In this document: piece after piece, positions 9,139-17,938 of the stretch
How positions within the stretch are numbered: the first letter of the stretch is position 1
Layout: every line of letters starts with the position of its first letter
Assembly: GCA_947525975.1 (NCBI GenBank)
Contig: CANNVE010000001.1
Coordinates: 1 to 64,000 of the forward strand
Direction: 5' to 3'
DNA length: 64,000 nucleotides
Origin: an uncultured Muribaculaceae bacterium
Lineage (GTDB): Bacteria; Bacteroidota; Bacteroidia; Bacteroidales; Muribaculaceae
Program-made: the position numbers and the translations under genes
Notes under the pieces: model-generated
Databases searched by the model: none
What the model was told of the DNA's origin: nothing
Seen by the model: the letters and a program-made list of their open reading frames with translations, nothing else

Positions 9139-10173
9139 ATGGAAAAGACTGCAGCAAGGCGGCGCGCGTGGATATGGGCCGCCGCCATAATAATATGCGC
9201 GATAGCATGCGCGGGAATCTTTATCGCCTCCATGGCTTTCAAGCGATTCGACAGCGCCGACAATGTGCGCATATACATTCCGGCCGGAGCCACAGTTGAT
9301 GACATTCGCATCAGGCTCGGATCGCGCCTTAAGGCCGACAACGGCTTCGGGGAAAAGGTGTATCGCCTATGGCGCATGCAGAATGGCAAGCCTGGCAGGG
9401 CACATGGATCATACGTGGTGGAGCCGGGCATGACAGCCCTGCAAGCGAGCCGCATGATCAAAGGAGGCTATCAGACGCCCGTGAAAGTGACTTTCAACAA
9501 CGTGCGCACCATGCAGGACCTCGCCGAGCGCGTATGCCGCAACATCGAGGCCACGCCGGCCCAGTTCCTCCAAGCCTGCGACTCGCTCCTGAAGATGAAA
9601 GGCGTGAAGCCGGAAAACTACACGGCCATGTTCGTGCCTGATACGCATGAATTCTACTGGACCGCCGCCCCCTGCACCGTGGCGCAGAGGCTGATTGACG
9701 CCCGCGAAAAATACTGGAACGACGAGCGCCGCGCCGCCGCACAAGCCCTCGGGCTTAGCCCGGAGCAGGCCGCCACCCTCGCGTCGATCGTGGAGGAGGA
9801 AACCGCCAAGGCCGACGAGCGCCCTAAAGTGGCCCGCCTATACATCAACCGCCTGCAAAAGGGAATGCTGCTGCAGGCCGACCCCACCGTGAAATTCGCC
9901 ACGGGCGATTTCGGCCTCAAGCGCATACTCTCGGCCCACCTCAAGACCGATTCTCCCTACAACACCTATATCCACGCCGGTCTGCCCCCGGGCCCGATAC
10001 GCGTGGCGTCAAAGGCCGGCATCGAGGCGGTGCTGCATCCGGCACGCCATGATTATGTCTATATGTGCGCGAAAGAGGATTTCTCCGGCTATCACAATTT
10101 CGCGCTCACCTACGACGAGCACCAGGCCAATGCCGCCCGCTACCGCCGCGCCCTCAGGAAAATCGGGCTCTGA
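9139..10173 (+). CDS. mltG: Endolytic murein transglycosylase MltG
   Basis: A 344-residue YceG/MltG protein, an inner-membrane lytic transglycosylase that cuts nascent glycan strands and limits peptidoglycan chain length. One N-terminal membrane anchor (about 12-33) is followed by a LysM-like region and the catalytic domain. The family's active-site motif ASIVEEET (215-222) contains the catalytic glutamate, probably Glu219 by analogy with the E. coli SIVEKET motif. LQADPTVKFA and GLPPGPI also fit the family. The start is fixed because the next Met lies beyond the anchor. A strong promoter ends 4 nt before the ATG. The convergent DUF2007-like gene ends 11 bp away with no obvious terminator. 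Confidence 0.95.
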   Translation: MEKTAARRRAWIWAAAIIICAIACAGIFIASMAFKRFDSADNVRIYIPAGATVDDIRIRLGSRLKADNGFGEKVYRLWRMQNGKPGRAHGSYVVEPGMTALQASRMIKGGYQTPVKVTFNNVRTMQDLAERVCRNIEATPAQFLQACDSLLKMKGVKPENYTAMFVPDTHEFYWTAAPCTVAQRLIDAREKYWNDERRAAAQALGLSPEQAATLASIVEEETAKADERPKVARLYINRLQKGMLLQADPTVKFATGDFGLKRILSAHLKTDSPYNTYIHAGLPPGPIRVASKAGIEAVLHPARHDYVYMCAKEDFSGYHNFALTYDEHQANAARYRRALRKIGL

Positions 10174-10184
10174 CCGCGCATCGG

Positions 10185-10406
10185 TCACACATCCTTTATC
10201 AATTCAAGCGCCTCGTCGAGATTATCGCGGAGCACCATCAGGCGTATGCCGTCGGTGGGCGTGAGCTGTATGCCCATCACATTATACGACATCTCATTGA
10301 AAAGCTCGCAAGGGATGCCATTGGTGCGCAGGATGCCAAGGGCTATGTTGGCTCTCGCGTCGTTGTCGTAGATCTTGGCGAGCACAAGATTGTCTTCCTT
10401 TTTCAT
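10185..10406 (-). CDS. DUF2007-like small protein
   Basis: A 73-residue protein with no signal peptide. The pattern LVLAKIYDNDARANIALGILRTNGIPC, then a variable middle, then GIRLMVLRDNLDEALELIKDV is the alpha/beta fold of the DUF2007 ('putative signal-transducing') family, a small ferredoxin-like domain of unknown role. Its ATG overlaps the stop of the upstream AI-2E permease gene by 4 bp, so the two are probably translationally coupled. No ligand or partner can be inferred beyond that. Confidence 0.8.
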   Translation of the reverse strand: MKKEDNLVLAKIYDNDARANIALGILRTNGIPCELFNEMSYNVMGIQLTPTDGIRLMVLRDNLDEALELIKDV

Positions 10407-11548
10407 TTCTCTTCTATTTCTTTGATTATGCGTTCTTCCGCACGGTTTTCGGCGGGAGTCTCGCCGTCATGGCGATGTATGATGTATCGGTTGTAGTATG
10501 CGAGAAGCAACGTGGTGAGCGGGAGGGCTATGATAAGGCCTATGAAGCCGAGCAGCACGCCCCACACCGAGAGCGACAGCAAGATGATGGCCGGGTTGAG
10601 GCCCATGGCCTTGCCCATGATCTTGGGGGTGAGCAGAAGGTCCTGGATGCACTGCACCACAATATACACGCCCATAGAGGCCCACCATACGCCCCAGAAA
10701 TCCACGCCTTCCTGCATCGAATACACCAGGCACAGGATAGTGGTGATGGGGATGGATATGAGCTGCAGATACGGCACCATGTTGAGCAGACCGATGAAGA
10801 GGCCGAGCACCACCGCCAGCGGCAGCCCCACCAACAGGAAACCTATGCTGAAGAGGATGCCCACGCACAGGGCCACGAGCGACTGGCCTCGGAAATAATG
10901 GTTCATGCTGTCTTTTATGTCATTGCCTATGGCATACACCTCGCGGCGATAGCGCGGAGGCACCATCATCCTGAAGCCCTTGAGCAGGCGCTCATAGTCG
11001 AGCATGATGAAAATGACATATAGGATGACCAGAAACCAATTGACGATGCCCATGATGATGTCGAAGCCCGAAGATATGAACGCTCTGGCCAGATCCAGGG
11101 CCGAACGCCAGTCCTGGCCCGTCATCTGCCTCGAGATCTGCTCGAAATCAATGTATTCGCGCAGGAAGGCGTGCACCTCCTCGGGGATAAACGCTATGTG
11201 GGCGCCGTTGGAGGCATAGGCTTTGATCAGCGACGCCAGCTGCTGCGTCTCGGAGATGATCGACGGCATGAATATGACCAGAAGTATCAAAATCGAGAGC
11301 ACCACCTCAAACAAAGTGATCATAATGGCCAGCAGGCGCCCTTTGAGGCGGAGCAGCTGGCGGTTGCGCTGCACGAAAGGCTCAAGCAGATAGGCTATCA
11401 GCCACGCCACCAGGAATGGCAGCAGCACTGACGAAAGCTTATTCACAAGCCAGAGAGCGCCGATGAAGAAAAGCGTGCTGATGATGATGCGCACCACCCG
11501 GTCAAACGTGAAAGGGCGCCTCGGCGGCAATGCGTGTTCGGTGTACAT
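10403..11548 (-). CDS. AI-2E family transporter (permease)
   Basis: A 381-residue integral membrane protein of the AI-2E/YdiK/PerM family, named after the autoinducer-2 exporter TqsA. Other members do different jobs, such as Na+/H+ exchange. There are about eight membrane helices: two near the N-terminus (IIISTLFFIGALWLVNKL, VLLPFLVAWLIAYLLEPF), a third near 80-100, a large extracytoplasmic segment, then a C-terminal cluster with the conserved MVPYLQLISIPI and LLTPKIMGKAMGLNPAIILL. I start at the ATG at 11548 (MYTEHALPP) because the upstream TTG at 11575 lies inside the gene's own -7 box. The substrate is unknown. Confidence 0.88.
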   Translation of the reverse strand: MYTEHALPPRRPFTFDRVVRIIISTLFFIGALWLVNKLSSVLLPFLVAWLIAYLLEPFVQRNRQLLRLKGRLLAIMITLFEVVLSILILLVIFMPSIISETQQLASLIKAYASNGAHIAFIPEEVHAFLREYIDFEQISRQMTGQDWRSALDLARAFISSGFDIIMGIVNWFLVILYVIFIMLDYERLLKGFRMMVPPRYRREVYAIGNDIKDSMNHYFRGQSLVALCVGILFSIGFLLVGLPLAVVLGLFIGLLNMVPYLQLISIPITTILCLVYSMQEGVDFWGVWWASMGVYIVVQCIQDLLLTPKIMGKAMGLNPAIILLSLSVWGVLLGFIGLIIALPLTTLLLAYYNRYIIHRHDGETPAENRAEERIIKEIEEK

Positions 11549-11572
11549 ATCAAAAAATGATTTATTTTTCGC

Positions 11573-11580
11573 CAAAGTTA
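11573..11580 (-). promoter_or_regulatory. -7 box for the AI-2E family gene
   Basis: The minus strand reads TAACTTTG. The leader would be about 20 nt to the ATG at 11548. The box lies back to back with the MFS gene's box (11604-11611), so the two promoter regions overlap. Confidence 0.55.
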
Positions 11581-11603
11581 CGCATTAATTCACCAATAAT
11601 TCT

Positions 11604-11611
11604 TAATTTTG
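11604..11611 (+). promoter_or_regulatory. -7 box for the MFS transporter gene
   Basis: TAATTTTG matches TAnnTTTG and lies 41 bp before the ATG at 11653. Its -33 region falls on the -7 box of the divergent AI-2E family gene. Confidence 0.55.
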
Positions 11612-11652
11612 CGAAAGAAAATTACAAACCAATCAAATATATTTCGATTATT

Positions 11653-13347
11653 ATGCAAGAAAAGGTAAGACAAGTGCTCAGCGACAAGGCTTGGGCGCGG
11701 TGGACCGCCCTGCTGCTCCTGGCGCTGGCGATGTTCTGCTCCTACATATTCATGGATGTGCTCTCGCCTATCAAAGACCTGATGCAGAGCACGCGCGGAT
11801 GGGACTCAAAGGCCTTCGGCACGATGCAGGGCTCGGAGACATTTCTCAATGTATTCGTTTTCTTCCTGATATTCGCCGGCATCATCCTCGACAAGATGGG
11901 CGTGAGGTTTACCGCCATCCTCTCGGGCGCCGTGATGCTTGTGGGCGCCGTGATCCAATACTACGCCCTTGAGGCTGGCTTTGACAGCACGAGCCTCGGC
12001 GTGTGGTTCACCAACCATCTCAACTACATCCCCGTATTTGACGAGCTCGGCGTATCGCCCTTCTACGAGGGCATGCCCGCATCGGCCAAGCTCGCAGCCG
12101 TCGGATTCATGATATTCGGCTGTGGCGTGGAGATGGCCTGCATCACCGTGAGCCGAGGCATCGTCAAGTGGTTCCAGGGCCACGAAATGGCCATGGCCAT
12201 GGGCTCGGAGATGGCTCTCGCCCGCCTTGGCGTGGCTACCTGCATGATCTTCTCGCCCTATTTCGCCATGCTCGGCGGCGAGGTCAACGTGTCGAGGTCA
12301 GTGGCCTTCGGCGTGGTGCTCCTGATGATCGCCCTGATCATGTTCATCGTCTACTTCTTCATGGATGTCAAGCTCGACAAGCAGACCGGTAAAGCCGAGG
12401 AGAAGGACGAGCCGTTCAAGATAAGCGACGTAGGCACCATCCTGCGCAGCCGTGGCTTTTGGCTGGTTTCGCTCCTCTGCGTGCTCTACTACTCGGCCAT
12501 CTTCCCCTTCCAAAAATACGCCGTCAACATGCTGCAATGCAATCTCTCGCTCAACGCCCCGGCCGAAGGCTCGTTCTGGGCCGGCGACAGCGTCACCTGG
12601 ATAGCCTACGCCATCATGCTGCTCTCGGCCATAGCGGCTTTCGTCAGCAATTTCTCGTCAGGCGCCAAGAGAGGCGTGCTGCTCGTGGTGTCGATAGTGG
12701 CTCTTGTGGCATTCTGCTACTTCGGATACATGCAGCAGTCGGCGGCTTCGATATTCTCGGTGTTCCCCCTGCTGGCCGTGGGCATCACCCCCATCCTCGG
12801 CAAATACGTAGACCACAAGGGCAAGGCTGCCACAATGCTCATCTACGGCTCGCTGCTGCTTGTGGCCTGCCACCTCACATTCGCCTTCATCTTGCCCATG
12901 TTCAAGGGCAATGACGTGGGCGGCGTGGCTGTGGCCTATGTCACCATCCTCGTGCTCGGAGCCTCATTCTCGCTCGTGCCCGCATCGCTATGGCCCAGCG
13001 TACCCAAGCTCGTCGACGCCAAGGTCATCGGATCGGCCTACGCCCTCATCTTCTGGATACAGAACATCGGCCTCTGGCTCTTCCCCATCCTCATAGGCAA
13101 CGTGCTCGACTCTACCAACCAGGACGTGATGGCCAAGGTGGAATCAGGCATCCTCACATCAGAGCAAGCCTCCGTGGAGCTCAACTACACATGGCCCCTT
13201 GTTATGCTCGCCTGCCTGGGCATAGCCGCCTTCTTCATCGGCCTCGGCCTTAAGATTATCGACAAGAAAGAAAACCTCGGGCTCGAGCTCCCCAACGTGG
13301 CTTCGAAGCAAGCCGAAGAGGCTGAAGCCGCCGACGCCGAGCTCTGA
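11653..13347 (+). CDS. Major facilitator superfamily transporter
   Basis: A 564-residue inner-membrane protein with at least 12 hydrophobic helices (for example TALLLLALAMFCSYIFMDVL, FFLIFAGIILDKMGVRFTAI, MLACLGIAAFFIGLGLKII). GIILDKMGVR is the loop 2-3 motif of the superfamily. It is longer than the usual 400-450 residues because of an insert between helices 3 and 4 (VWFTNHLNYIPVFDELGVSPF) and a charged cytoplasmic tail ending in EEAEAADAEL. I start at 11653 (MQEKVRQ): the longer reading frame would begin in the divergent gene and span the promoter. I cannot name the substrate. No metabolic genes adjoin it. Confidence 0.85.
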   Translation: MQEKVRQVLSDKAWARWTALLLLALAMFCSYIFMDVLSPIKDLMQSTRGWDSKAFGTMQGSETFLNVFVFFLIFAGIILDKMGVRFTAILSGAVMLVGAVIQYYALEAGFDSTSLGVWFTNHLNYIPVFDELGVSPFYEGMPASAKLAAVGFMIFGCGVEMACITVSRGIVKWFQGHEMAMAMGSEMALARLGVATCMIFSPYFAMLGGEVNVSRSVAFGVVLLMIALIMFIVYFFMDVKLDKQTGKAEEKDEPFKISDVGTILRSRGFWLVSLLCVLYYSAIFPFQKYAVNMLQCNLSLNAPAEGSFWAGDSVTWIAYAIMLLSAIAAFVSNFSSGAKRGVLLVVSIVALVAFCYFGYMQQSAASIFSVFPLLAVGITPILGKYVDHKGKAATMLIYGSLLLVACHLTFAFILPMFKGNDVGGVAVAYVTILVLGASFSLVPASLWPSVPKLVDAKVIGSAYALIFWIQNIGLWLFPILIGNVLDSTNQDVMAKVESGILTSEQASVELNYTWPLVMLACLGIAAFFIGLGLKIIDKKENLGLELPNVASKQAEEAEAADAEL

Positions 13348-13365
13348 CATCGGTAGGCCTAAAAC

Positions 13366-13472
13366 GCTTTTGTTTCAGAGGGCGCGATTCATCGCGCCCC
13401 TACCGACAGCGGAGCGCAGCCTCAGCCTGAATTGCTTTTTGTTTCAGCGGGCGCGATTCATCGCGCCCTACC
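13366..13472. repeat. Two copies of a palindromic intergenic repeat
   Basis: Two copies of a roughly 40-bp unit: GCTTTTGTTTCAG, then the palindrome GGGCGCGATtcATCGCGCCC, then CTACC. The palindromes lie at 13380-13399 and 13449-13468. The copies differ by a few bases and the 49 bp between them are unrelated. This has the form of a dispersed REP-type element, and it fills most of the 155-bp gap between the MFS gene and ychF. Confidence 0.8.
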
Positions 13473-13502
13473 ATTCACCCCTCACCCCATTAAAAAACAG
13501 AC

Positions 13503-14603
13503 ATGGCATTAAAATGCGGTATCGTGGGCCTGCCCAATGTGGGCAAATCCACTCTTTTCAATTGCCTTTCAAGCGCCAAGGCGCAATCAGCCAACTTCCC
13601 CTTCTGCACCATAGAGCCAAACGTGGGCGTGATCACCGTGCCCGACGACCGACTCACCAAACTCGTGGAGATGTGCCAGCCTAAATCGGTGGTGCCGGCC
13701 ACAGTAGAAATAGTTGACATAGCCGGCCTTGTGAAGGGCGCGTCGAAAGGCGAAGGCCTCGGCAATAAATTCCTGGCCAACATACGCGAGACCGACGCGA
13801 TCCTCCACGTGCTGCGATGCTTTGACGATGACAATGTGACACACGTCGACGGATCGGTCGACCCCGTGCGCGACAAGGAAATCATCGACGCCGAGCTGCA
13901 GATAAAAGACCTTGAGACCGTGGAAGCGCGTCTTGCAAAAACACAGAAAGCAGCCGCCACAGGCGACAAGACCGCAAAGCTGCAGGCTTCGGTGCTGCAA
14001 GCGTATCAAGAGGTGCTGTCGCAGGGCAAGCCGGCTCGATCGGTGCAGTTCGAGACAGCCGACGAGCAGAAATTCGCCCGCGAGCTCTTCCTGCTCACCA
14101 ACAAGCCGGTGATGTATGTATGCAACGTAGATGACGCATCGGCTGTAGATGGCAACAAGCACGTAGAGGCTGTGAGAGAGGCCATAAAAGACGAAAATGC
14201 ACGCCTGCTGATCGTGGCCGCCCAGACCGAAAGCGACATCGCCGAGCTCGAGACCTGGGAGGAGCGTCAGGAATTCCTCAACGAGATAGGCCTTGAAGAG
14301 TCAGGCGTGTCGCGCCTGATTCGCGCAGCCTACGCCCTGCTCGACCTCCAGACCTACTTCACCGCCGGAGCCGACGAATGCCGCGCCTGGACATTCCGCC
14401 GCGGCATGAAAGCCCCGCAGTGCGCCGGCATCATCCACACCGACTTTGAAAAAGGATTCATCCGCGCCGAAGTGATCAAATATGACGACTACGTAGGCCT
14501 CGGTGGCGAGACCGCCGTGAAAGAAGCCGGCAAGCTCGGCGTGGAAGGCAAGGAATACATAGTGCAGGACGGCGACATCATGCACTTCCGCTTCAACGTG
14601 TGA
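13503..14603 (+). CDS. ychF: Ribosome-binding ATPase YchF
   Basis: A 366-residue Obg-family P-loop protein of the YchF/OLA1 group, which binds ribosomes and prefers ATP over GTP. The P-loop GLPNVGKSTLF lies at about residues 8-18. Switch and DxxG motifs are present (VEIVDIAGLVKGASKGEGLGNKF). The G4 position reads CNVDD rather than NKxD, as expected for the ATP-preferring group. A helical insert and a C-terminal TGS domain follow (ECRAWTFRRGMKAPQ, GFIRAEVIKYDDY, VQDGDIMHFRFNV). Length is typical. It ends in a bidirectional terminator shared with the convergent efflux operon. Confidence 0.97.
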   Translation: MALKCGIVGLPNVGKSTLFNCLSSAKAQSANFPFCTIEPNVGVITVPDDRLTKLVEMCQPKSVVPATVEIVDIAGLVKGASKGEGLGNKFLANIRETDAILHVLRCFDDDNVTHVDGSVDPVRDKEIIDAELQIKDLETVEARLAKTQKAAATGDKTAKLQASVLQAYQEVLSQGKPARSVQFETADEQKFARELFLLTNKPVMYVCNVDDASAVDGNKHVEAVREAIKDENARLLIVAAQTESDIAELETWEERQEFLNEIGLEESGVSRLIRAAYALLDLQTYFTAGADECRAWTFRRGMKAPQCAGIIHTDFEKGFIRAEVIKYDDYVGLGGETAVKEAGKLGVEGKEYIVQDGDIMHFRFNV

Positions 14604-14626
14604 AAGCACAGCGGAGCACGCCATAA

Positions 14627-14672
14627 AGCACAAGGCCAATCGGGGAAGCGTTCCCGATTGGCCTTGTGTTTT
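14627..14672. terminator. Bidirectional terminator between ychF and the RND pump
   Basis: Long stem: CACAAGGCCAATCGGGGAA pairs with TTCCCGATTGGCCTTGTG with one bulge and a 3-nt loop, with AAAG before and TTTT after. It separates two convergent genes. Confidence 0.9.
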
Positions 14673-14687
14673 ATGGATCCGGGCCTA

Positions 14688-17600
14688 TCATACACCCGAA
14701 TCGCTGACATTGGCGTCAGAGCCGGAGCCGGCATCCGGATTAAAGATTTTATTGAGATGCTTCTCGCGGAATCTCTGCAGTAATTCCCAGAAATTGGGGA
14801 CGAAGAGTGTTCCTACCACGGCGTTGATGAACATGCCGAAGACAACCGCAGTGCCGAGCGAGATGCGCGAGGCCGCACCGGCGCCTGTGGCGAAGAGCAT
14901 GGGCATCACGCCGAACACAAAGGCGAGAGCCGTCATCATGATGGGACGGAAGCGGATTTCGCCCGCATTGAGCGCCGCCTGCCGCACATCGAGCCCGGCC
15001 TTGCGATAATCGATAGCATACTCCACGATAAGGATAGCGTTCTTGGCCGACAGGCCGAGCAGCAGGATGATGCCTATCTGGGTGTAGATATTGATGCTCT
15101 GCCCCATGAACAGGCAGCCGATCACCGTGCCGAGAATGGCCGTAGGCATGGAAATAACTACGGCGATCGGGTCGGTGACGCTCTCATACTGGGCGGCGAG
15201 CACAAGGATGGTGACCACGATGGCCAGAATCAGCACAAACGATATGGTGGTGCCTCCCTGGGTCTCCTGATAGGCCTCGCCCGTCCAGGCGTAGGAGTAT
15301 GAGTTGCCGAGAGTGTCGCGCACGATCTCTTCCATCGCCTCTATGCCCTGGCCCGAGCTCACGCCCTTGGGCAGAGAGGCTGTGAGCGACGCCGTGGTGT
15401 ACATATTATACCTGCTCACGCTCGACTGCCCCATCACAGGCTCCAAGGTGGTGAATGAAGAGAAAGGCACCATGTTGCCGTCAGCGTTGCGCACGCTCAG
15501 GTCAAGCACATCCTTCACATTGTCGCGCCCGGAGGCGGCAGCCTGCAGATTGACCTGGTAGACACGTCCGAAATCGTTGAAATCATTGACGTATGAGCCG
15601 CCCATGTAGGCCGAAAGCGTGGAGAATACGCTTTCGAGAGTGAGCTGCTGCATCTTGATCTTGTCTCGGTCGATATTCAGCCTATACTGCGGAACTCCGC
15701 CTTGATAGAGCGTGGTGATTCCGGCGATGCGTGGATCCTTGGCCGCCGCATCCTTGATCTGCTGCAGAGCCTGCTCCATGGCGTCCGGGCCATAATTGTT
15801 TATGTCGAGAAGCTGCATCTCCAGGCCCGAAGCCATGCCGAGGCCGGGAATAGATGGAGGATTGAGGGCGAAGATGACCGCCTCTTGCAGGCTTTGGCAT
15901 GACTCTGTGAATCGGGCTATGCTCGCGTCGACGCTTTCATCCTTGTCGCGGTCTTTCCATGGCTTAAGCACAGCTACGATAGAGCCAAGGTTGCTGCTCG
16001 CACCGCCTCCCATGAATGAAAAGCCTGAGATCGAGATGATGTTCTGCACCTCGGGCTGCTTAAGCGCCATGGCAGTGGCCTCGGTGATGACTTTGTCGGT
16101 GCGGTCAACCGATGCTCCGGTGGGCAGCTGCACAGAGCCCATCCAATATCCCATGTCCTCCTGCGGCAGATATGACGACGGCATCTTAAGGAAGCCCCAG
16201 AATGCCAAGCCGGTGATCAGAAAGTAGACACCAAGAGCCACCCAGGGCTTGCGTATGAAGGCCCCGACCACGCGCATATAAGTGGCAAGAGTGGCCGCGT
16301 AGCCTTTATTCCACCAGCGGTAGATGAAGAACGTCTTGCCCGTGTCTTTCTTCTTCTTAAGGAAAAGCGCGCACAGGGCAGGCGTGAGCGTGAGGGCATT
16401 TATGCCTGAGAATGCCGTGGAGACTGCTATGGTGAGAGCGAACTGCTTGTAAAGCTCGCCCGTGATGCCGCTTATGAACGCCGTGGGGATGAAGACCGAC
16501 AGCAGCACAAGCACCTCGCCAATGACAGGGCCGGTGAGTTCGTCCATGGCCTTCTCAGCGCTCTGCCTCGGCGTGAGCTTGCCTTCCTTCACCAATCGGG
16601 CGCAGTCCTCCACCACCACTATGGCGTCATCGACCACTATGGCTATGGCCAGCACCAGGCCGAAGAGGGTGAGCGTGTTGAGGGTGAATCCCATCAGCTT
16701 CATTACGGCGAAGGTGGCTATCAGCGACACCGGAATCGTGATCATAGGTATGATCACGGCTCGCCAATTCTGCAGGAAGAGCAATATCACCACCATCACG
16801 ATCAACGTGGTTTCGAGAAATGTGACCAGCACTTCATCTATCGAAGCCGTGACAAAAGTGGTGGCATTCTGTATGATGTGGTACTTTACGCCCTCGGGGA
16901 AATATTGCTGCAGGTCGTCGAGTTTCTTCTCGCAGCTCTTGGCCACTTCAAGGGCATTCGCCCCCGGAGTCTGATTGATGCCTATGAGCGCAGCAGGCTT
17001 GCCGTCGACTTTGGCTATGACCGAATAGCTGTCGCTGCCAAGGTCTACGCGGCCAATGTCCTTAAGCCTCAGCATGGAGCCGTCGGGGTTGCTGCGTATG
17101 ATGATGTCAGCAAACTCCTCGGGCGTGGTGAGACGGCCTTTGGTGGTGAGGGTGAACTCAAATGCTTCGTTTCCGGCCACAGGCGGCGCGCCCACCTGTC
17201 CGGCAGACACCTGCATATTCTGCGATTGTATGGCCTGGGTGACATCAGCGGGCGTCAGATTGCGAACGCGCATCAGCTCCGGATCGAGCCATACGCGCAT
17301 GCTGTATTCGCCTGAGCCGAATGCCTGCACCTGGCCTACGCCATCCACTCGCGAAAGCTCGTCGACCACGCTGAGCTGCGCGTAGTTGGTGAGGTAGAGC
17401 GCGTCATAGTTATATCCGGGCTCATTCTCCAAGGCCACGAACAATATCTGGTTGGTCGATGACGAGCGCACCTGCACTCCCTGCTGCTGCACAGCCGTGG
17501 GCAATGTAGGCTCGGCGAGCGACACGCGGTTCTGCACCTTCACGGCGGCCATGTCCTGGTCTACGCCGTTCTCAAAGGTGATGGTCAGGCTGTAGCTGCC

Positions 17601-17858
17601 GTCAGAGCCTGAATTTGAACTCATGTAAAGCATGCCGTCAACGCCATTGACCTGCTCCTCGATCGGCACGCCCACGGTTGAGGCCACAGTGGCGGCGTCA
17701 GCGCCGGGATAGCTTGCCGACACCTGCACGGTGGGCGGCGTGATGTCAGGAAACTGCGCCACCGGCAGCGTCTTCACGGTGAGCAAGCCCGCCAATATCA
17801 TGAATATGGCGATGACAATGGCGAATATCGGCCGCTCTATAAAGAATTTGGAAAACAT
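14688..17858 (-). CDS. RND efflux pump, HAE1/AcrB type
   Basis: A 1056-residue proton-driven inner-membrane pump of the hydrophobe/amphiphile efflux (AcrB/MexB) group. The N-terminus is typical (MFSKFFIERPIFAIVIAIFM). There are two large periplasmic loops and 12 transmembrane segments. AIAIVVDDAIVVVED in the fourth membrane helix carries the paired aspartates of the proton relay. Also seen are GFTLNTLTLFGLVLA and, in the second half, GLSAKNAILIVEYAI and RFRPIMMTALAFVFGVMPM. It is the last gene of an operon with its adaptor and outer-membrane channel. Likely role: export of drugs, bile salts or other amphiphiles. Specificity is not readable. Confidence 0.97.
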   Translation of the reverse strand: MFSKFFIERPIFAIVIAIFMILAGLLTVKTLPVAQFPDITPPTVQVSASYPGADAATVASTVGVPIEEQVNGVDGMLYMSSNSGSDGSYSLTITFENGVDQDMAAVKVQNRVSLAEPTLPTAVQQQGVQVRSSSTNQILFVALENEPGYNYDALYLTNYAQLSVVDELSRVDGVGQVQAFGSGEYSMRVWLDPELMRVRNLTPADVTQAIQSQNMQVSAGQVGAPPVAGNEAFEFTLTTKGRLTTPEEFADIIIRSNPDGSMLRLKDIGRVDLGSDSYSVIAKVDGKPAALIGINQTPGANALEVAKSCEKKLDDLQQYFPEGVKYHIIQNATTFVTASIDEVLVTFLETTLIVMVVILLFLQNWRAVIIPMITIPVSLIATFAVMKLMGFTLNTLTLFGLVLAIAIVVDDAIVVVEDCARLVKEGKLTPRQSAEKAMDELTGPVIGEVLVLLSVFIPTAFISGITGELYKQFALTIAVSTAFSGINALTLTPALCALFLKKKKDTGKTFFIYRWWNKGYAATLATYMRVVGAFIRKPWVALGVYFLITGLAFWGFLKMPSSYLPQEDMGYWMGSVQLPTGASVDRTDKVITEATAMALKQPEVQNIISISGFSFMGGGASSNLGSIVAVLKPWKDRDKDESVDASIARFTESCQSLQEAVIFALNPPSIPGLGMASGLEMQLLDINNYGPDAMEQALQQIKDAAAKDPRIAGITTLYQGGVPQYRLNIDRDKIKMQQLTLESVFSTLSAYMGGSYVNDFNDFGRVYQVNLQAAASGRDNVKDVLDLSVRNADGNMVPFSSFTTLEPVMGQSSVSRYNMYTTASLTASLPKGVSSGQGIEAMEEIVRDTLGNSYSYAWTGEAYQETQGGTTISFVLILAIVVTILVLAAQYESVTDPIAVVISMPTAILGTVIGCLFMGQSINIYTQIGIILLLGLSAKNAILIVEYAIDYRKAGLDVRQAALNAGEIRFRPIMMTALAFVFGVMPMLFATGAGAASRISLGTAVVFGMFINAVVGTLFVPNFWELLQRFREKHLNKIFNPDAGSGSDANVSDSGV

Positions 17859-17938
17859 CTTTCTCTGTTTTAATTTAATTACAATCGGCTCACCCCGAAG
17901 AAGCTGCGCCTGAAAAAACTCTCAATCACTCAAGGGGG

